In this document: piece after piece, positions 7,901 to 8,097 of the stretch | How positions within the stretch are numbered: the stretch's first letter is position 1 | How the letters are laid out: each line of letters opens with the position of its first letter | Source: Chloroflexota bacterium | GTDB taxonomy: Bacteria > Chloroflexota > Anaerolineae > Caldilineales > Caldilineaceae | NCBI GenBank assembly: GCA_003577005.1 | Contig: QEUW01000340.1 | Span: 1-8,097 of the forward strand | Length of the DNA stretch: 8,097 nucleotides | Reading direction: 5' to 3' | Made by a program: the position numbers and the translations under genes | Notes under the pieces: generated by a model | Database searches by the model: none | What the model was told of the DNA's origin: nothing | What the model saw: only the letters and a program-made list of their open reading frames with translations

Positions 7901-8097
7901 TCAACAGCGCTTCAGCCTACGTCGGCGAGGCAACCGCCGAAACCGGCGACGCCGACCCCACCCGTTTGCTTTTCCGCTTTGTCGACACCGCCGTGCGCGA
8001 CTGGCACCGCTACGAGTACACCGCCACGCTGCTGGTCTGTCCGGATGGAGGGGATAGCTATCTCCGCTCGACGGCGGTGGTGCGCTGCCAGGCGCTG
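4987..8097 (+). CDS. Giant fibronectin-III-like multidomain protein (3' partial)
   Basis: An ATG at 4987 with AAGGAG six bases upstream opens a frame with no stop through base 8097, giving at least 1037 residues. The protein starts MPDIQALWRPAAFSAV, with no signal peptide or membrane segment. An N-terminal beta unit contains LYDGVHLRWSFDHRFGLP (26-43). It is followed by a helical stretch (about 108-156) and beta segments. The sequence LDPVAARILGLYGFFDYDK (354-372) introduces another beta unit. Fn3-like segments end in YRLQAFDLFGRPSP (563-576) and YYVLAVTG (891-898), with a last one at about 925-1024. A PPPPP linker lies at 780-784. I see no catalytic motif. A non-enzymatic scaffold, adhesin or ligand-binding role is inferred from the architecture only. 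It follows gene 1 by 90 bases on the same strand, with the same frame and similar codon use, so the two probably work together. The gene is real with high confidence; its function is unknown. Confidence 0.92.
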   Translation, partial: MPDIQALWRPAAFSAVGAGFLDDETLYDGVHLRWSFDHRFGLPFVRGNTARGHFRVMFRSGYPGTINDLDLRTNGYNQAFPVRNSQTYYPDAGMLHYGNVISFWKQSPAAYMTLLARCEIGLQSLRGAFHELDRQQRDFVRYAEEVLDRLRPEIRPQSITQAHSEACAVDLYYPPFSGGATGGQPDIRMHLMGLNRFGQTVASDWVGRYANGVQKQTARLRAPGIAAVRMEAAPGKPYTSPSEVYWVLCEEYCQAYIWSDDVTDFRFNGDPNYHTPEVAEQEHYRPFKTDIDIGSAADAIANFFVGTGEVQGILDREPVAAMASFKVNHLEEGGQGGNTALNLPVLSSLLVASLDPVAARILGLYGFFDYDKPEALQGHDVKVEAALPFFEAGNLFALDDALVTLGAAHGVYQQHYFCDPGQPTPGVLYGARFCGLVLAPHLMQQEQPAPPDAALTVTVNDVPAQDDPAQMDLLVDSRLILALPGGETPPHLGPAAYLVERRLSGQEYSNAAADDEGKPDPLADFGLLPPVFMARRGEEPGEPPLSLRDSFRIPAQRSDAVEYRLQAFDLFGRPSPAVEDLKQLIELPCHAPGEPSNLACHIVSDGDLLFLETTFSIPPVTKPLEAIRQQLEITLHALPDEPEEPAPPETTTWPGIQMGRLLRIGFGANAELDLSSLASACLQLQWNGQTLSRLPYAEAGCAEQFPPVAPVIEPIDLPALPYATTGYRSYRLRIAVGQVDAMAPDAYRWCIRLRIQGRNPETSATLYSAEPCAAADWLIPPPPPAVVQPETAAIPVSSYPDTLGNSYYMLDLSVFGLAEGSLANIYQARLDRITETPETLVAGNCLLDRAAFLQAARANKQPFELLTAEPVTYRSADRFYSVAAPGDLRHYYVLAVTGTTPYLQERKWSDAAFVLFTTPEPAALPALHIARVEPFTIAGQPRVRLEYTIPAAGWDGTTYPPKVQIMRRDLSINSASAYVGEATAETGDADPTRLLFRFVDTAVRDWHRYEYTATLLVCPDGGDSYLRSTAVVRCQAL
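6421..6720 (+). other. Fibronectin-III-like segment in gene 2
   Basis: Residues 479-578 run from LILALPGG through AAYLVERRLSG to AVEYRLQAFDLFGRPSPAV. The early L-x-L/W strand, the Y-x-V-x-R strand and the final Y-x-x-x-A-x-D-x-F-G-x-x-S-x strand are the standard Fn3 pattern, where the last part normally reads Y-x-V-x-A-x-D-x-x-G-x-x-S. Fn3 units act as spacers or binding modules. A long Pro/Glu-rich loop (about residues 508-548) sits between the strands. Confidence 0.5.
7759..8058 (+). other. Second fibronectin-III/Ig-like segment near the right edge of gene 2
   Basis: Residues 925-1024 contain PALHIARVEP, RVRLEYTIP, KVQIMRRD and, at the end, WHRYEYTATLLVCPDGG. This order of strands, with a late Y-x-Y-x-A strand, resembles an Fn3 sandwich. 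A preceding unit ends in HYYVLAVTGTTPYLQERKWSDAA, which also matches the last Fn3 strand. Consecutive units of this kind suggest an extended, beaded protein. Domain limits are approximate. Confidence 0.4.

Overview
The window is almost wholly filled by two very large genes on the + strand. Both are in frame 1 and both are cut by the window edges. The first is open from base 1 to a TGA at 4894-4896, with at least 1631 residues and its true start upstream. The second starts at an ATG at 4987 behind a good ribosome binding site (AAGGAG) and is still open at base 8097, with at least 1037 residues and its end outside. Only 90 bases separate them. I see no RNA gene, insertion sequence, transposase, integrase, CRISPR array or attachment site.

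Gene 1 (1-4896) encodes a large mostly beta-strand protein. It has an N-terminal mixed region, a glycine- and aromatic-rich beta region (codons about 360-735, with some resemblance to DUF6603-type proteins), a bacterial Ig-like segment (from about codon 764), a helical insert (about 1110-1147), two further strands ending in F-R-T, and a Pro/Gly-rich tail. Gene 2 (4987-8097) encodes a protein without signal peptide or membrane segment. It has several fibronectin-III-like beta segments, one long helical segment and a PPPPP linker. Neither product shows a catalytic motif I can name. They look like structural, adhesive or ligand-binding proteins made in the cytoplasm.

The gap between them (4897-4986) holds a perfect 16-bp palindrome, GGCGAAACGTTTCGCC (4959-4974). 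It directly abuts the ribosome binding site of gene 2 and has the central AAACGTTT typical of LacI-family operators. Gene 2 may therefore have its own regulated promoter, or the site may act within an operon.

The DNA is GC-rich throughout and free of obvious mobile DNA, and codon use is uniform across both genes. A GC-rich environmental bacterium is likely. Chloroflexota is my guess from the style of these giant beta-rich proteins, but the sequence alone does not prove it. Similar pairs of large Fn3/Ig-like proteins without signal peptides are, to my recollection, seen near contractile injection (phage-tail-like) loci. No tail gene is visible here, so that link is only a hypothesis to be tested with the flanking DNA.
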